Source: Oceanicoccus sp. KOV_DT_Chl
GTDB lineage: Bacteria > Pseudomonadota > Gammaproteobacteria > Pseudomonadales > Dasaniaceae
Direction of reading: 5' to 3'
Length of the DNA stretch: 64,000 nucleotides
Assembly (NCBI RefSeq): GCF_900120175.1
Contig: NZ_FQLF01000001.1
Coordinates: 186,001 to 250,000 of the forward strand
Below, piece after piece: positions 27,390 through 37,748 of this stretch (within the stretch, counting starts at the first letter, position 1; every line of letters begins with the position of its first letter). The notes below the pieces were generated by a model. That model made no database searches. It was given only the letters and a program-made list of their open reading frames with translations, and was not told where the DNA came from. The position numbers and the translations under genes are program-made.

Positions 27390-27850
27390 GTTTATAGCGC
27401 TCCCCTGATATAAAGCCGCTTGCAGCTAGTTGTCGATGCTAAAGCATACGTTACCACATTGCCCGTTCAAGCTAATAGTGAGCTGTGGGTCTGTTGTTAA
27501 GAATAGACCGTGAAAATAAAGGGGGCAGTGATGGTAAAGTTTGTTGACGGTGTTAGACAAGTAGTTCAAAAAGCACCGTCATTGGGGGCGAGGGTGTAGC
27601 GCCCGCTTGCAATAGCGAGTTTTAGAGCAGGGATTAGCTGCTATGCCGCTTGTTAAGCAAGATGTGGTCGCTATAATCACCGTGGTTTATCGGCTGGCGG
27701 CGCCGAGAGGTCTGGGGCCCCAGGTTATCTAAACGTATTGGGATCAGAAAATTATCCCTATTTCCAAGCGCTCGCCTGATAATAAGCTTGCATCATTGAT
27801 GAGTTAACCGACATTGCCTGAATGTCAGGCTGATTGAAAAGTAGTAGAGA
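27390..27850. other. Intergenic, 461 bp
   Basis: Divergent region between the lipoprotein and the second MscS gene. It contains the perfect palindrome CTGGGGCCCCAG (27713-27724) and a degenerate repeat, AGCGCTCCCCTGATATAAAG (27396-27415) and AGCGCTCGCCTGATAATAAG (27767-27786), both followed within a few bases by GCTTGCA. Each copy is directly upstream of one of the divergent genes. No coding sequence seen. Confidence 0.45.
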
Positions 27851-28762
27851 GTGAGTATAGAAAACGACATTATGGAAATTATGAGCGGCTTTTTAAATGA
27901 AAATAAACTGATTGCCTCGCTGACGTTGATCGTCGCGATGTTAGTCGTGCGGACGTTATTAGGGCGTTTACTGGAGAAAAAAGCGGGCGATGATGCTGAA
28001 CTGGCCAAACATTGGGCCAATACCTTAAATAATACGACGCAGTTACTGATTGTTTTAGGTTTGATGATTGTATGGGTGACAGAGTTACGCTATGCCGCGT
28101 TGTCGGTAGCGGCTTTTATTGTGGCCATTGTTATCGCTACTCGCGAATTTATTCAGAACTTTTTGGGGGCATTGTATATTGCCAGTTCACGCCCATTTTC
28201 CATTGGTGACTGGGTTAGTATCGATAACCACGTCGGTGAGGTCGTTCGCAGCGATTGGTTGACCACAACCATGCTGGAAATCGATGTTGAAGATAAGTCC
28301 TATGCTTATTCGGGTCGCACACTGGTGGTGCCAAATAATCAGTTTGTTACCAAGACTACGCTAAACCTCAATTATATGCGTCGCTATATCTCCCATTCTT
28401 TTGCGTTAGTTCGGGACCCTGATGAGATCAATTTATTCGATGCAAAGGATATGATACTGGCAAAAGCTGAAGACTATTGCCGTTCATTTAGCGATGTGGC
28501 TGAGCGCTACAACTCCAGAATTGAAACTCGTATGGGTGTGGCCATCCCTGGGCCAAAGGCGAGTGTCCGGATATCCACATCTATCCTGGGTAAAAATGTA
28601 TTTACGGTTTCGATATTCTGTCCAACCGAAGAAGTGGTGAATATTGAGCAAAAAGTTACCGAAGATTTTATGGCGTACTGGTATGCCGCTAGCAAGAAAG
28701 CAAAGTCAAAAAAGCCCGAAGCCCGTATATCGCGACGATTAAATCAGCAAGATGGGTTGTGA
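27851..28762 (+). CDS. MscS-family mechanosensitive channel, short form
   Basis: A 303-residue channel. Three N-terminal hydrophobic segments (LTLIVAMLVVRTLLG; LLIVLGLMIVWVTELRY; AAFIVAIVIATREFIQNF) are followed by the MscS beta domain (IGDWVSIDNHVGEVVRSDWL) and a C-terminal alpha-beta domain. The start is GTG 27851, with a purine-rich stretch just upstream; ATG 27872 is an alternative. It is more divergent than the minus-strand MscS, so gating properties cannot be inferred. Confidence 0.82.
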   Translation: MSIENDIMEIMSGFLNENKLIASLTLIVAMLVVRTLLGRLLEKKAGDDAELAKHWANTLNNTTQLLIVLGLMIVWVTELRYAALSVAAFIVAIVIATREFIQNFLGALYIASSRPFSIGDWVSIDNHVGEVVRSDWLTTTMLEIDVEDKSYAYSGRTLVVPNNQFVTKTTLNLNYMRRYISHSFALVRDPDEINLFDAKDMILAKAEDYCRSFSDVAERYNSRIETRMGVAIPGPKASVRISTSILGKNVFTVSIFCPTEEVVNIEQKVTEDFMAYWYAASKKAKSKKPEARISRRLNQQDGL

Positions 28763-28836
28763 CTACAGCTTGAGAATATTGACCCGCCTAAAGCGGATAT
28801 AAAGATCACCACAGCAACTCCAGAGCATCGTATATT

Positions 28837-29898
28837 ATGAGAAGTAAACCATTTGAAATAGGTGGCCATGTCATTCAGCCCGGGGAACAAAAAACCATTG
28901 ATATTCCGCTGGCGGCGATGGCGACACATAATACGATAGACATGACTGTGCATGTTATCCATGGTAAGCAGGAAGGACCTCGATTATTTATTAGTGCAGC
29001 GATTCATGGTGACGAGTTGAACGGCGTAGATATCATTCGACGCATGCTTAAGCAAAAACAGCTCAAGCGAATCAAGGGCACCATTATTGCGATTCCAGTG
29101 GTTAACGTGCATGGGTTTATTACCCATTCGCGTTATTTACCTGATGGTCGTGATTTGAATCGTAGTTTTCCTGGTAGCAGTAAAGGTTCCTTGGCAGGTC
29201 GTATGGCGAATACTTTTCTCAAAGAAATTGTTCAAAAATGTACCCACGGTATCGATTTGCATACTGCCGCTAGACATCGGGATAACTTACCGCAGATTCG
29301 TGCCGATTTAAGCAGCGAAGTAGTGAAAGCCATGGCGTTAAAATTTGAATTGCCGGTTATTATTGATTCTAAAATTCGTGATGGTTCATTGCGGCAGGCA
29401 GCAGGTGATGCGGGTATACCAATTATTTTGTACGAGGCGGGGGAAGCGCTACGTTTTAATGAGGTGGCAATCAGGGCGGGTTTGCGCGGTATTATTGGTG
29501 TGATGCGCGAGCTCGGTATGTTGCCGAGCCTGAAAAAGAAAGAGGTGAGCAAGCCTTCCATTGTTTCGACAAATACCTCATGGGTGCGCGCGCCTTATAG
29601 TGGTATTTTGCGAGCGCTGGTGCCGCTCGGTGGTAAGGCAGAAAAAGGCAGTATATTGGGCGTGATTGCAGATCCGTTGGGCGAGAACGAGTATCAAGTG
29701 GTAGCACCGGAAGACGGTATCGTTATTGGGCGCACAAACTTACCACTGGTTTATGAAGGTGATGCGCTATTTCATTTGGCCTATTACCACCAAAAAGTGG
29801 ATGCGGTTTTAGATCAGGTTGAAAGCTTTCAGGAGAAACTGGAACCAGATTACTCGATGAATGCGCCTCTCGATCCAGAAGGGTTTCCCATTCAGTAA
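28837..29898 (+). CDS. Succinylglutamate desuccinylase/aspartoacylase family hydrolase
   Basis: A 353-residue zinc-dependent hydrolase of the M14-like AstE/ASPA family. The metal ligands are evident: HGDE in SAAIHGDELNG and the later His in GIDLHTAARHRD. The presumed catalytic Glu is in YEAGEALRFNE. It hydrolyses N-acyl amino acids or related amides; the substrate is not deducible. It lies 74 bp behind the MscS gene on the same strand. Confidence 0.85.
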   Translation: MRSKPFEIGGHVIQPGEQKTIDIPLAAMATHNTIDMTVHVIHGKQEGPRLFISAAIHGDELNGVDIIRRMLKQKQLKRIKGTIIAIPVVNVHGFITHSRYLPDGRDLNRSFPGSSKGSLAGRMANTFLKEIVQKCTHGIDLHTAARHRDNLPQIRADLSSEVVKAMALKFELPVIIDSKIRDGSLRQAAGDAGIPIILYEAGEALRFNEVAIRAGLRGIIGVMRELGMLPSLKKKEVSKPSIVSTNTSWVRAPYSGILRALVPLGGKAEKGSILGVIADPLGENEYQVVAPEDGIVIGRTNLPLVYEGDALFHLAYYHQKVDAVLDQVESFQEKLEPDYSMNAPLDPEGFPIQ

Positions 29899-30076
29899 TA
29901 GAATACCGCCTTGAATGTATGGTTGTGTAGTGTCGGGTTGATAGCGGCTCGGCACGACCATGTCACACTTTTTGCCATAACCAAATACTATCGCTCCTAT
30001 AGTAATATAATATTTTATCTATTAATCCTGTTTCCCTACAATGTGACTTCAAGCTGATTAATCAGGAGTTTTAGCA

Positions 30077-30649
30077 ATGACAACAATTACTAAAGTACCA
30101 AATGTAGTGTTTAAAACACGGGTGAGAGATGAATCGGTAGCCGGTGAAAACCCTTACCGCTGGGAAGACAAAACAGCGCAGGATCTTTTTGCGGGTAAGA
30201 AGGTGATTGTGTTTTCACTACCCGGCGCTTTTACCCCGACCTGTTCCTCTAACCACTTGCCACGCTATGAGGAGTTATTTGAGGAGTTTAAAGCGCAGGG
30301 CATTGACCAGATTATATGTGTGTCGGTGAATGATGCTTTTGTAATGTTCAAATGGGGTAAAGAGCAGGGTGTTAAGAATATCTTCCTGCTTCCTGACGGC
30401 AATGGTGAGTTCACTCGTAAAATGGGTATGTTGGTCGATAAATCCAATATCGGTTTTGGTATGCGTTCATGGCGTTATTCGATGGTGGTGGATGATGGCA
30501 ACATTGAAAAAATGTTTGTCGAGCAGGGTTTTGAAGACAACTGCGCGACTGATCCTTTCGAAGTGTCTGATGCCGATACGGTCATGGCTTATTTGAAGGG
30601 TGAAGAAGCGGCGGGTGTATCGAGCCCACGTAAAGCGTTTGTAGGTTAG
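30077..30649 (+). CDS. Peroxiredoxin, Prx5/AhpE-like
   Basis: A 190-residue thiol peroxidase of the peroxiredoxin-5 group. The peroxidatic Cys56 sits in [14 protein letters not shown], and the active-site Arg and the pattern [16 protein letters not shown] are conserved. An additional Cys in EDNCATD may be the resolving residue. It reduces hydrogen peroxide and organic hydroperoxides. It is monocistronic with a good terminator downstream. RBS CAGGAG lies just before ATG 30077. Confidence 0.92.
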   Translation: MTTITKVPNVVFKTRVRDESVAGENPYRWEDKTAQDLFAGKKVIVFSLPGAFTPTCSSNHLPRYEELFEEFKAQGIDQIICVSVNDAFVMFKWGKEQGVKNIFLLPDGNGEFTRKMGMLVDKSNIGFGMRSWRYSMVVDDGNIEKMFVEQGFEDNCATDPFEVSDADTVMAYLKGEEAAGVSSPRKAFVG

Positions 30650-30671
30650 CCATAGTCTGTAATACTTCGTT

Positions 30672-30714
30672 AGGATCAAACTTCAAATCACTAAATTGGT
30701 TTGGGTTTGATCCT
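30672..30714. terminator. Bidirectional terminator between peroxiredoxin and binding-protein genes
   Basis: AGGATCAAAC (30672-30681) and GTTTGATCCT (30705-30714) form a perfect 10-bp stem, with an additional CAAA/TTTG pairing inside the loop. It lies between convergent genes. Confidence 0.6.
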
Positions 30715-30727
30715 GCGTTTGTATTAT

Positions 30728-31582
30728 TTATGGCTCACTAAGTTTAAGTTTTTGTGTTGTTTTTTTAAGGTTTTTGGGACATTTCATTTCGCGTTCTGCA
30801 AACCATAACAGTAAATAATTTTTATCAAGAAAGTCCATGAGACCGGATTCGTGTGCTTTCTTGATTTCTCGATTAATTTCTGGCATTCGCTCAGCAAGTC
30901 TAGAGTTTTCGCTCACAGAAAAATAAAAGCTGGTTATCGGCTCTTCTATATCAAAACTCTTGAAATTTCCTTTGATTAGCAATAGCGGGCTATATTTCCG
31001 TGACATCAAATAATCAATTTTACCTAATTTCAAAGCCTCAACCCCTGCTGCTTCGGATGGCACGAGTATGAAAGGTATCTGATTAGCTTTAAGGTAGCGT
31101 TGCCCAATGCTGAATTTTGTTACTTTCATACTAGGGGTGATAACGCCAGCTTTAAGTCGCCTTAGGTCTTCAAGGTTGGAAATAGATACTGCATCACTTA
31201 AATAAAAGGCTGACATTATGACGCTGGAAATGGCTGATTCACTATAGAGGATGCCATCAAGCTTATTGACGTCGTTGGTTGATCTTGCGTCCAACTCTCC
31301 ATTTAGCATCATTAAATTGTATTTAACTATGACTTCAGGGCGGTATGCTGATAGTGGGCTGTATTGATAGTCGATAGATAAGTTCTTAAATATTCGGTCA
31401 ATTAAATGGGGGAGGGAGCCTGTTAGCTGACCGGTGCATCTATCGAACCAGCGATAGGGTGGGCTTTCAATATTCACTCCGCCACTAATGATCACAGTGT
31501 CAGTTTCACTAAGGCCTGGCTGAGCGCTGCATAGCGCTATAACAATCCAGATATAGAGGTACTGTTGGCGGAACATTGTCAT
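30728..31582 (-). CDS. Periplasmic substrate-binding protein (SBP_bac_3-like)
   Basis: A 284-residue protein with a signal peptide (about 26 residues ending PGLSE). The fold resembles the small amino-acid-type binding proteins (family 3), with two lobes, here including the motif ISGGVNIESPPYRWFD near the N-terminus. No transporter gene is adjacent, so it could be an orphan receptor feeding a sensor or a distant permease. Ligand unknown. Confidence 0.65.
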   Translation of the reverse strand: MTMFRQQYLYIWIVIALCSAQPGLSETDTVIISGGVNIESPPYRWFDRCTGQLTGSLPHLIDRIFKNLSIDYQYSPLSAYRPEVIVKYNLMMLNGELDARSTNDVNKLDGILYSESAISSVIMSAFYLSDAVSISNLEDLRRLKAGVITPSMKVTKFSIGQRYLKANQIPFILVPSEAAGVEALKLGKIDYLMSRKYSPLLLIKGNFKSFDIEEPITSFYFSVSENSRLAERMPEINREIKKAHESGLMDFLDKNYLLLWFAEREMKCPKNLKKTTQKLKLSEP

Positions 31583-31881
31583 TGGCGCCCATTATAATTA
31601 TGGTATTGTGCCTTCACTATGTATTTTACTGACAATATCCAGAGTGACAATGTTTTTATTGTACGCTTAAATAGCGTGTTAGTTGGGCGATGAAATGTTG
31701 GTTGATCACAGAGGCAGATGTAAGGGACTGTACTCTTGTTGGTATAACTCCCAGCAGCTTATCCTTAAGTCAAGTCGGTGAGAGGTGGGTTTCTTGCTAG
31801 CCATATTATCTTTACCAGAAGCATTTAATTCATTGCTTTGGTTTTAAACTATTCCGGCAACCCCTATTAAATAAATTAAGC

Positions 31882-32769
31882 TCAGGAATTTCTCTGCACA
31901 ATACCCATCATCTTATAAGTCAGCAGCGCCGCTGAAAATTCATAAGCATGAAAGCCTCTTATGGGCGCAAACTCCATGACATCAAAGCCAATAATAGTGC
32001 ATTGCTTTGCTGCGGATTCAAATAGTGCAAGTGTTTGGTACCAGCCCAAACCGCCTGGGACGGGAGTGCCAGTAGCGGGGAAGACGGAAGGGTCCATGCC
32101 ATCAATATCGAGCGTGAAAAAGACCTTGTCTGGAAAGTCGTCCGGTAAATCCAGCGTTTGTATATTGCGCGGGACTAAAATATCGGCATCAATATGTTTT
32201 ACGCCGTGCAGCTTGCGCGTTTTCATTTCTTCTTCGCAATAGGCGCGAATACCCAATTGGAAAAGGGGTATGTCTTCATCGACGATGCGCTTCATTACCG
32301 AGGCGTGGCTATAGGGGTTGCCTTCGTAGGCTTCGCGTAAATCAGCGTGGGCGTCAATTTGGATTACGCCAAAATCCGTTTCGCCGGCTGCGATCAATCC
32401 TTTTATCACCCCGTAGGTCACGGTGTGTTCACCGCCGAGTACAACCGGGTAGGAGCCGGATCGAACAATGTTTTCAGTTGCATCAGAAATGCGTTGAATA
32501 ACAGTTTCTGCATCACCTTGCGTATCTATAGGCGGTAGTGTGTGAATGCCCATTTGGCTGGGGTTGCTCTTGCCGTCCCAGGTTTCTAATTGCCAGGAAG
32601 CACCAAGAATTGCTGCCGGCCCCTCAGCAGTACCGCCACCATAAGAGACTGATTCTTCATAAGGTACCGGTAACACATGAAATTTAGCTGCATTGGCGGC
32701 TGGATGCTCAAATTCTGAGCCAAGAAAAACAGGGTAGCCCGGTGCGGCGAGTTGAGTAAAATCTTCCAC
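31882..32769 (-). CDS. speB: Agmatinase
   Basis: A 295-residue arginase/agmatinase-family enzyme. The binuclear Mn motifs GGEHTVTYG, DAHADLRE and SHASVMKRI, and FTLDIDGMDPS are all present. It converts agmatine to putrescine plus urea. It is the last gene of a four-gene minus-strand operon, 43 bp after nspC, in which speA makes agmatine and the next two enzymes turn putrescine into spermidine. Agmatinase is preferred over arginase by context. Confidence 0.9.
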   Translation of the reverse strand: MEDFTQLAAPGYPVFLGSEFEHPAANAAKFHVLPVPYEESVSYGGGTAEGPAAILGASWQLETWDGKSNPSQMGIHTLPPIDTQGDAETVIQRISDATENIVRSGSYPVVLGGEHTVTYGVIKGLIAAGETDFGVIQIDAHADLREAYEGNPYSHASVMKRIVDEDIPLFQLGIRAYCEEEMKTRKLHGVKHIDADILVPRNIQTLDLPDDFPDKVFFTLDIDGMDPSVFPATGTPVPGGLGWYQTLALFESAAKQCTIIGFDVMEFAPIRGFHAYEFSAALLTYKMMGIVQRNS

Positions 32770-32812
32770 GATTGTCTCTCTTTATTTCTCTATTTCAGTA
32801 GTGTCACCTTAA

Positions 32813-33981
32813 TTACGACAGGCGACTCTTAAAAGCTTCGTAGCCGAATTCTTTCACCATTTTTAAACTATTGGTAGTGGAATTCCAACAGGCAATGCTA
32901 GGTAATTTAATGCCATTAAAAGTTGAGGTTTTTACCATGGTGTAATGAGTCATGTCATCAAACATCAACCGTTGGCCGATACTCAGTGGTTGATCGAAAC
33001 TGTAGTCACCCATGACATCGCCAGATAAACAGGTTTGGCCGCCTAGTCGGTAAGTGTGGTTTTTTTCTTGCGGTGCGCCGCTGCCAAAAATCTCGGCCCG
33101 GTAGGGCATTTCTAATGTATCGGGCATATGACAAGTAGCTGAGGTGTCGAGGATGGCGATGTCGATACCGTTATGGGTAATGTCCAGCACTTCACTGACT
33201 AGCACGCCGCTATGGAGTGCTGTGGCTTCACCGGGTTCCAGATATACCTTAAGGTGTGGGTAGCGCTGACGGAAGTCTTTGATCAACGAAATCAGTCCAT
33301 CGACATCGTAGTCGGGTTTGGTGATGTGGTGACCGCCACCAAAGTTGACCCAGGACAGTTGCGGAAAAAATTCGACAAACTGTTGCTCTACTGCTGCCAG
33401 TGTTCGTTGTAGCGCGTCAGCACCTTGCTCACAGAGAGTATGAAAATGCAGGCCGGAAATACCCGTTAGAGCCTGTCCGTCAAAGGCTTCACGAATGATG
33501 CCTAGGCGCGAGCCCGGTGCGCAAGGGTCATAGATCGCAGTCGTGCCTTCGGAGTGTTGAGGATTAATTCTTAAGCCCACTTTCAGCTGGGGCGAATGTG
33601 TTGCTCGGCTTCAACCTGAGGACGAAATTGCTGCCACTGATTAAAACTGTTAAACACCACATGATCAGATAATTGCAGAATTTCAGGCATATCCTGTGGC
33701 GTAAACGCGGCGCTAAACGTGTGTATTTCTCCACCGTACTCCTCACGCCCCAATTGAGCTTCATGTAAACCACTGGCACAGGCGCCGCCTAAATAGCGCG
33801 AAATTAATGGCGCCAAGCTGAACATGGAAAACGCTTTCAGGGCAATTAAAATAGTGGCGCCGGATTGCTGTTGCACGCGATCTAAAATTTTAAGATTGCG
33901 TTCAACGGCGACTTCATCCACGACAAAGCAGGGTGAAGGCACCCGGCTAGGGTCAAACTTGGAAAACGTATCGCTATTCAC
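32813..33981 (-). pseudogene. nspC: nspC, carboxy(nor)spermidine decarboxylase, one frameshift
   Basis: A PLP-dependent alanine-racemase-fold decarboxylase that converts carboxyspermidine or carboxynorspermidine to spermidine or norspermidine. The N-terminal part has LDRVQQQSGATILIALKAFS with the PLP lysine and the rest has the barrel end and beta domain (PHLKVYLEPGEA, GQTCLSGDVMGD). Frames split at about 33589-33592: a run of four G (CCCC on the coding strand) where five are needed. Adding one base gives IRPQLKVGLRINP, the family sequence, and 389 residues. It sits between the dehydrogenase gene and speB with short gaps. Confidence 0.85.
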
Positions 33982-34022
33982 AGAAAGTTATTACCGCTTT
34001 ATTGAGTCGTTAGATGGTTTGC

Positions 34023-35218
34023 TTAGATTAGGTCAAAGCCGGGTTCTTCAATCACCTGCCAAGGGAGGCCGTAGCGATTCATGTCTTCCATAAATGGGTC
34101 CGGGTCCAGCTGCTCCATATTCCACACGCCCGCTTGCATCCAGGTGCCTTCCACCATCATTTTGGCGCCAATCATGGCAGGTACGCCGGTGGTATAGGAG
34201 ATGGCTTGCGATTTGACTTCGCCGTAGCAATCCTGGTGGTCTTTGATGTTGTATACATAAACGGTGCGCTGTTTCCCATCTTTAATGCCGGTGACCACAC
34301 AGCCAATACAGGTTTTACCTTTGGTGCGCGGACCTAAAGTGGAGGGGTCAGGCAGCAATTGCTTGAGGAATTGGATGGGCACAATTTCAACACCGTTAAA
34401 TTCCACCGGTTCAATACCGGTCATGCCGACGTTACCCAGTACTTCTAAATGTTTTAGATAACTTTCGCCGAAGCTCATCCAGAACTGCGCTTTTTTCAGG
34501 CTGGGATAATGTTTGGTTAAGGACTCCAATTCTTCATGGTACATGCGGTAAATGTTGTAGGTGCCAACGCCATCGGGGCAAGTAAAAGATTGCTTTAATG
34601 ACATGGCCGGCGTAGTGACAAAGTTGCCATCCTGCCAGTGACGACATTCGGCAGTGACTTCGCGAATATTAATTTCCGGGTTGAAGTTGGTCGCAAAGGG
34701 ATAGCCGTGGTCGCCACCGTTGACATCAATAATATCCAGTGTATGTATTTCATCAAAATAATGTTTAGCGATATAGGCCGTAAACATATTGGTGGCACCG
34801 GGATCAAAACCTGAACCAAGCAAGGCCATTAAACCGGCTTGCTTGAATTTTTCCTGATACGCCCACTGCCAGCTGTATTCAAATTTAGCCGTGTCCAATG
34901 GCTCGTAATTGGCTGTATCCAAATAATGTACGCCAGTTTCCAGACAGGCATCCATAATGGTTAAGTCCTGATAGGGTAGGGCGACATTGATAACCATAAA
35001 CGGTTTTATCTGATTAATTAATGCCACCAGTTCTGGTACGTTATCGGCGTCTACTTGCGCGGTTTCAATGGGCGTTGCAGTTGCGCAGCGATATTTTTGC
35101 ATTTTTCTTCGGTGCGGCTGGCTAACACGATGCGGGTAAATACTTCCGGTAGCTGCGCGCATTTATGGGTAACAACCTGGCCGACACCACCTGCACCAAT
35201 GATTAAAATAGTAGACAT
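34023..35218 (-). pseudogene. Carboxy(nor)spermidine dehydrogenase, saccharopine-dehydrogenase-like, one frameshift
   Basis: A NAD(P)H-dependent reductase (saccharopine dehydrogenase fold) that condenses putrescine with L-aspartate-semialdehyde to carboxyspermidine. The Rossmann motif IIGAGGVGQVVTHKCAQ is at the start (ATG 35218, with AAGGAA upstream) and GSGFDPGATNMFTAYIAKHY is in the body. The C-terminus contains WNMEQLDPDPFMEDMN. The frame breaks near 35075: coding-strand CAACGCCC lacks one A. Adding it restores AQLQTPIETAQVDADN and 398 residues. The preceding gene speA ends 10 bp upstream, so they are in one operon. Carboxynorspermidine activity would be possible if diaminopropane is available. 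Confidence 0.83.
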
Positions 35219-35228
35219 AGTGTGTTCC

Positions 35229-37133
35229 TTATATTTCGTCTTTTTCGTAATAAGTGTAGCCTTGTAGACTGGCAGTAAACGCTTTAATAATTTGCTGGCG
35301 CTCACGCGCGTTGATCCGTCCTTCCTGTACGGCGCGTTCGGCGGTGTTACGGTAATTCAGCTGCACGTTTTTGGTATCGTATTCCACATAGCTCAGTACA
35401 TCGGCAATAGTGTCGCCGTGAATTTCTTTAATAAAATCAAAACCACCATTGTTATTAAGCCGGACACTGACCACATTGGTATCGCCAAATAAATTGTGTA
35501 GATCGCCTAGCGTTTCCTGATAGGCGCCCACTAAGAATACACCCAGATAATATTCTTCATTATCGTTCAAGCGATGTAGTGGTAGTGTCTCGCGAAAGGG
35601 TTTATCCATATCGATAAAGCGGTCTATTTTGCCGTCACAGTCACAAGTGATATCGGCCAGGATGGCTTCGCGGGTGGGTTTCTCATCCAGTCGGTGCACC
35701 GGCATAATCGGAAATAATTGATCTATTGCCCAAATATCCGGTAACGATTGAAACAGGCTGAAGTTGCCGTAGTAAATATCGGCCAGTGACGTTTTTAAAT
35801 TCTGCAATTCAGTGGGTACGTGTTCCATGGTCTCGGTCATTGCGGCCACTGCTTGAAGAATCTCCAGGAATAAGTTTTCAGCAACTGAGCGGGTGCGCAA
35901 AGTAATTTGTCCACGACGAAATAATTCGCGAACTTCCTGCCGATAAAAATGTGCATCGTTAAAACATTCCTGAACAGAGGCTTCGGTTAATTCCTTGAGC
36001 AGGTTGCGCATATAAATCAAATGCGGATGATCTTCTTCCTCGGTGATAGCGATATGCGAAGGCTCAAAATTATTGACGTCGAGTACGTTGAATAATAATA
36101 CTGAAGAGTAAGCGACAGTAGCGCGACCTGATTCTGTGACGATAGTGGGATGAGGCACCTGATACTCGTCCAGAGTATTCTTGATGGTATCGACCACATC
36201 GCTGCAATATTCTTCTAATGAGTAGTTGCGGCTTTGTTCATCAAGACTGCGCGCGCCGGTGTAGTCCACAGCCAGGCCGCCCCCCAAATCAATATACGAT
36301 AACGCTGCGCCCTCATTGTTGAGATCGACATAGTAGCGACAGGCTTCGACAATGCCGCGACGAATATCACGGATATTGGGGATTTGTGAACCCAGATGAC
36401 AGTGCAGTAATTGTAAACAGTCCAACATCTGGTTTGCTTTTAAGCTGTCTACCACATTAATTAACTGTGTTGTGGTAAGCCCAAAAACGCTGCGATCACC
36501 ACTGGTGGTGTTCCAATGACCAGAAACTTGAGTGGTCATTTTTACGCGTACGCCTATCATGGGTTTTATCCCCATGGCTTGGCTGCGTTCAATAATAATG
36601 GGTAATTCAGTGGGGGTTTCAATAACGAAAATACACAAGAAACCTAGTTTGATGGCGTGTAGCCCTAGTTCGATAAATTCGGCATCTTTGTAACCGTTAC
36701 AAATAATCAAACTGTTGGGTTCTTTTAAGGTTGCCAGCGCGGCAATCATTTCCGGCTTACTGCCTACTTCAAAGCCGTGACCATAGCGCGAGCCAAAGTC
36801 GGCTATTTCTTCCACTACCTGTGCTTGTTGATTAACCTTAATAGGATAAACGCCGCGATAAATGTTTTGATAGTCGTGCTGTTTAACTGCCTCGCGAAAA
36901 GCGTTATTTAAACGGAATAGCTGGGCATCCAGAATATTCTCAATCCGCACCAGCACTGGCATCTGTAAATCCCGCTCCGCCATACCGTTGATGATGTCTT
37001 GTAGCGGTACTTCGGTATTAAGGGTCTTAGCAACCACCTGTCCCTGTTGGTTGAGGCTAAAATAATCGTTACCCCAGCGGTCGATGCCGTATAAATCGGC
37101 GCTGTCTTCAATAGTCCAGGTTGGTGATTCCAA
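35229..37133 (-). CDS. speA: Biosynthetic arginine decarboxylase
   Basis: A 634-residue PLP enzyme that converts arginine to agmatine. The PLP-lysine region GVYPIKVNQQAQVVEEI, the GHGFEVGSKPEM motif, the LGSQIPNIR stretch, YIDLGGGLAVDYTG and the LHRLNDNEEYYLG end are diagnostic of the SpeA family, as is the length. It is the first gene of the polyamine operon, and the product is passed to agmatinase (speB) and then to the carboxyspermidine route. Confidence 0.95.
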   Translation of the reverse strand: MESPTWTIEDSADLYGIDRWGNDYFSLNQQGQVVAKTLNTEVPLQDIINGMAERDLQMPVLVRIENILDAQLFRLNNAFREAVKQHDYQNIYRGVYPIKVNQQAQVVEEIADFGSRYGHGFEVGSKPEMIAALATLKEPNSLIICNGYKDAEFIELGLHAIKLGFLCIFVIETPTELPIIIERSQAMGIKPMIGVRVKMTTQVSGHWNTTSGDRSVFGLTTTQLINVVDSLKANQMLDCLQLLHCHLGSQIPNIRDIRRGIVEACRYYVDLNNEGAALSYIDLGGGLAVDYTGARSLDEQSRNYSLEEYCSDVVDTIKNTLDEYQVPHPTIVTESGRATVAYSSVLLFNVLDVNNFEPSHIAITEEEDHPHLIYMRNLLKELTEASVQECFNDAHFYRQEVRELFRRGQITLRTRSVAENLFLEILQAVAAMTETMEHVPTELQNLKTSLADIYYGNFSLFQSLPDIWAIDQLFPIMPVHRLDEKPTREAILADITCDCDGKIDRFIDMDKPFRETLPLHRLNDNEEYYLGVFLVGAYQETLGDLHNLFGDTNVVSVRLNNNGGFDFIKEIHGDTIADVLSYVEYDTKNVQLNYRNTAERAVQEGRINARERQQIIKAFTASLQGYTYYEKDEI

Positions 37134-37343
37134 GATGAGTTTATCTCCACAAATTTGTCAGTTAAAGGATCTGCTGCTGCCACTCACTGTTGCTAGTTAG
37201 TGGGCGGACAATTCTGCAACAGAATGAGCTGTGCTGCCAGAGGAAAATAGCATTGTTTGCAGCTTGTGTTGTATTTAACGGGTAATTTTTACAGTACTAC
37301 TTCGCGACTGCTTCCGGTCTTTATTCCACGTTACCAACAGTGT

Positions 37344-37748
37344 TTAATTTCCGCTGCTATCACTATAGTTTGACGCTTTCCAATTTTGTGGAATCGCTGT
37401 TGATTGTCTGGTCTCGGTATCAAAACCTACATTAACTACTGAGCCTTTTGCTACTAATCTGCCATTGGCAAAAATTTCATTGCAAACGGTTAGGCTTTTA
37501 TTACCAACGCGGGAACACCAACTCAGTACTTCGATGTTTTCACCATAGCGACATTCACTAATGATATCGACATTGATATTAGCCACTACGGACGCTTGGC
37601 TATGGCCAGTTTGCGCATGGATTTGCTGAAAGAAGTCCAATCGGCCTACTTCCATAAAAGTTACATAGGAACCAGAAGACATATGACCCATTGCATCCGT
37701 ATCGGAGTAGCGTGCCTGCACTGGCGTGCGTGTGACGGGTAATTGCAT
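37344..37748 (-). CDS. 4-hydroxybenzoyl-CoA thioesterase-fold acyl-CoA thioesterase
   Basis: A 134-residue hot-dog-fold protein. ARYSDTDAMGHMSSGSYVTF is the 4HBT signature with the catalytic Asp in the DTDAMGH stretch. It hydrolyses an acyl-CoA thioester; the acyl group is unknown. It lies 210 bp upstream of speA on the same strand but with its own gap, so a separate promoter is likely. Confidence 0.85.
   Translation of the reverse strand: MQLPVTRTPVQARYSDTDAMGHMSSGSYVTFMEVGRLDFFQQIHAQTGHSQASVVANINVDIISECRYGENIEVLSWCSRVGNKSLTVCNEIFANGRLVAKGSVVNVGFDTETRQSTAIPQNWKASNYSDSSGN

Noticed and set aside
29980-30060. Possible OxyR-type site upstream of the peroxiredoxin gene
   Set aside because: Two CTAT half-sites are 22 bp apart, as in the consensus, but the paired ATAG half-sites do not match.
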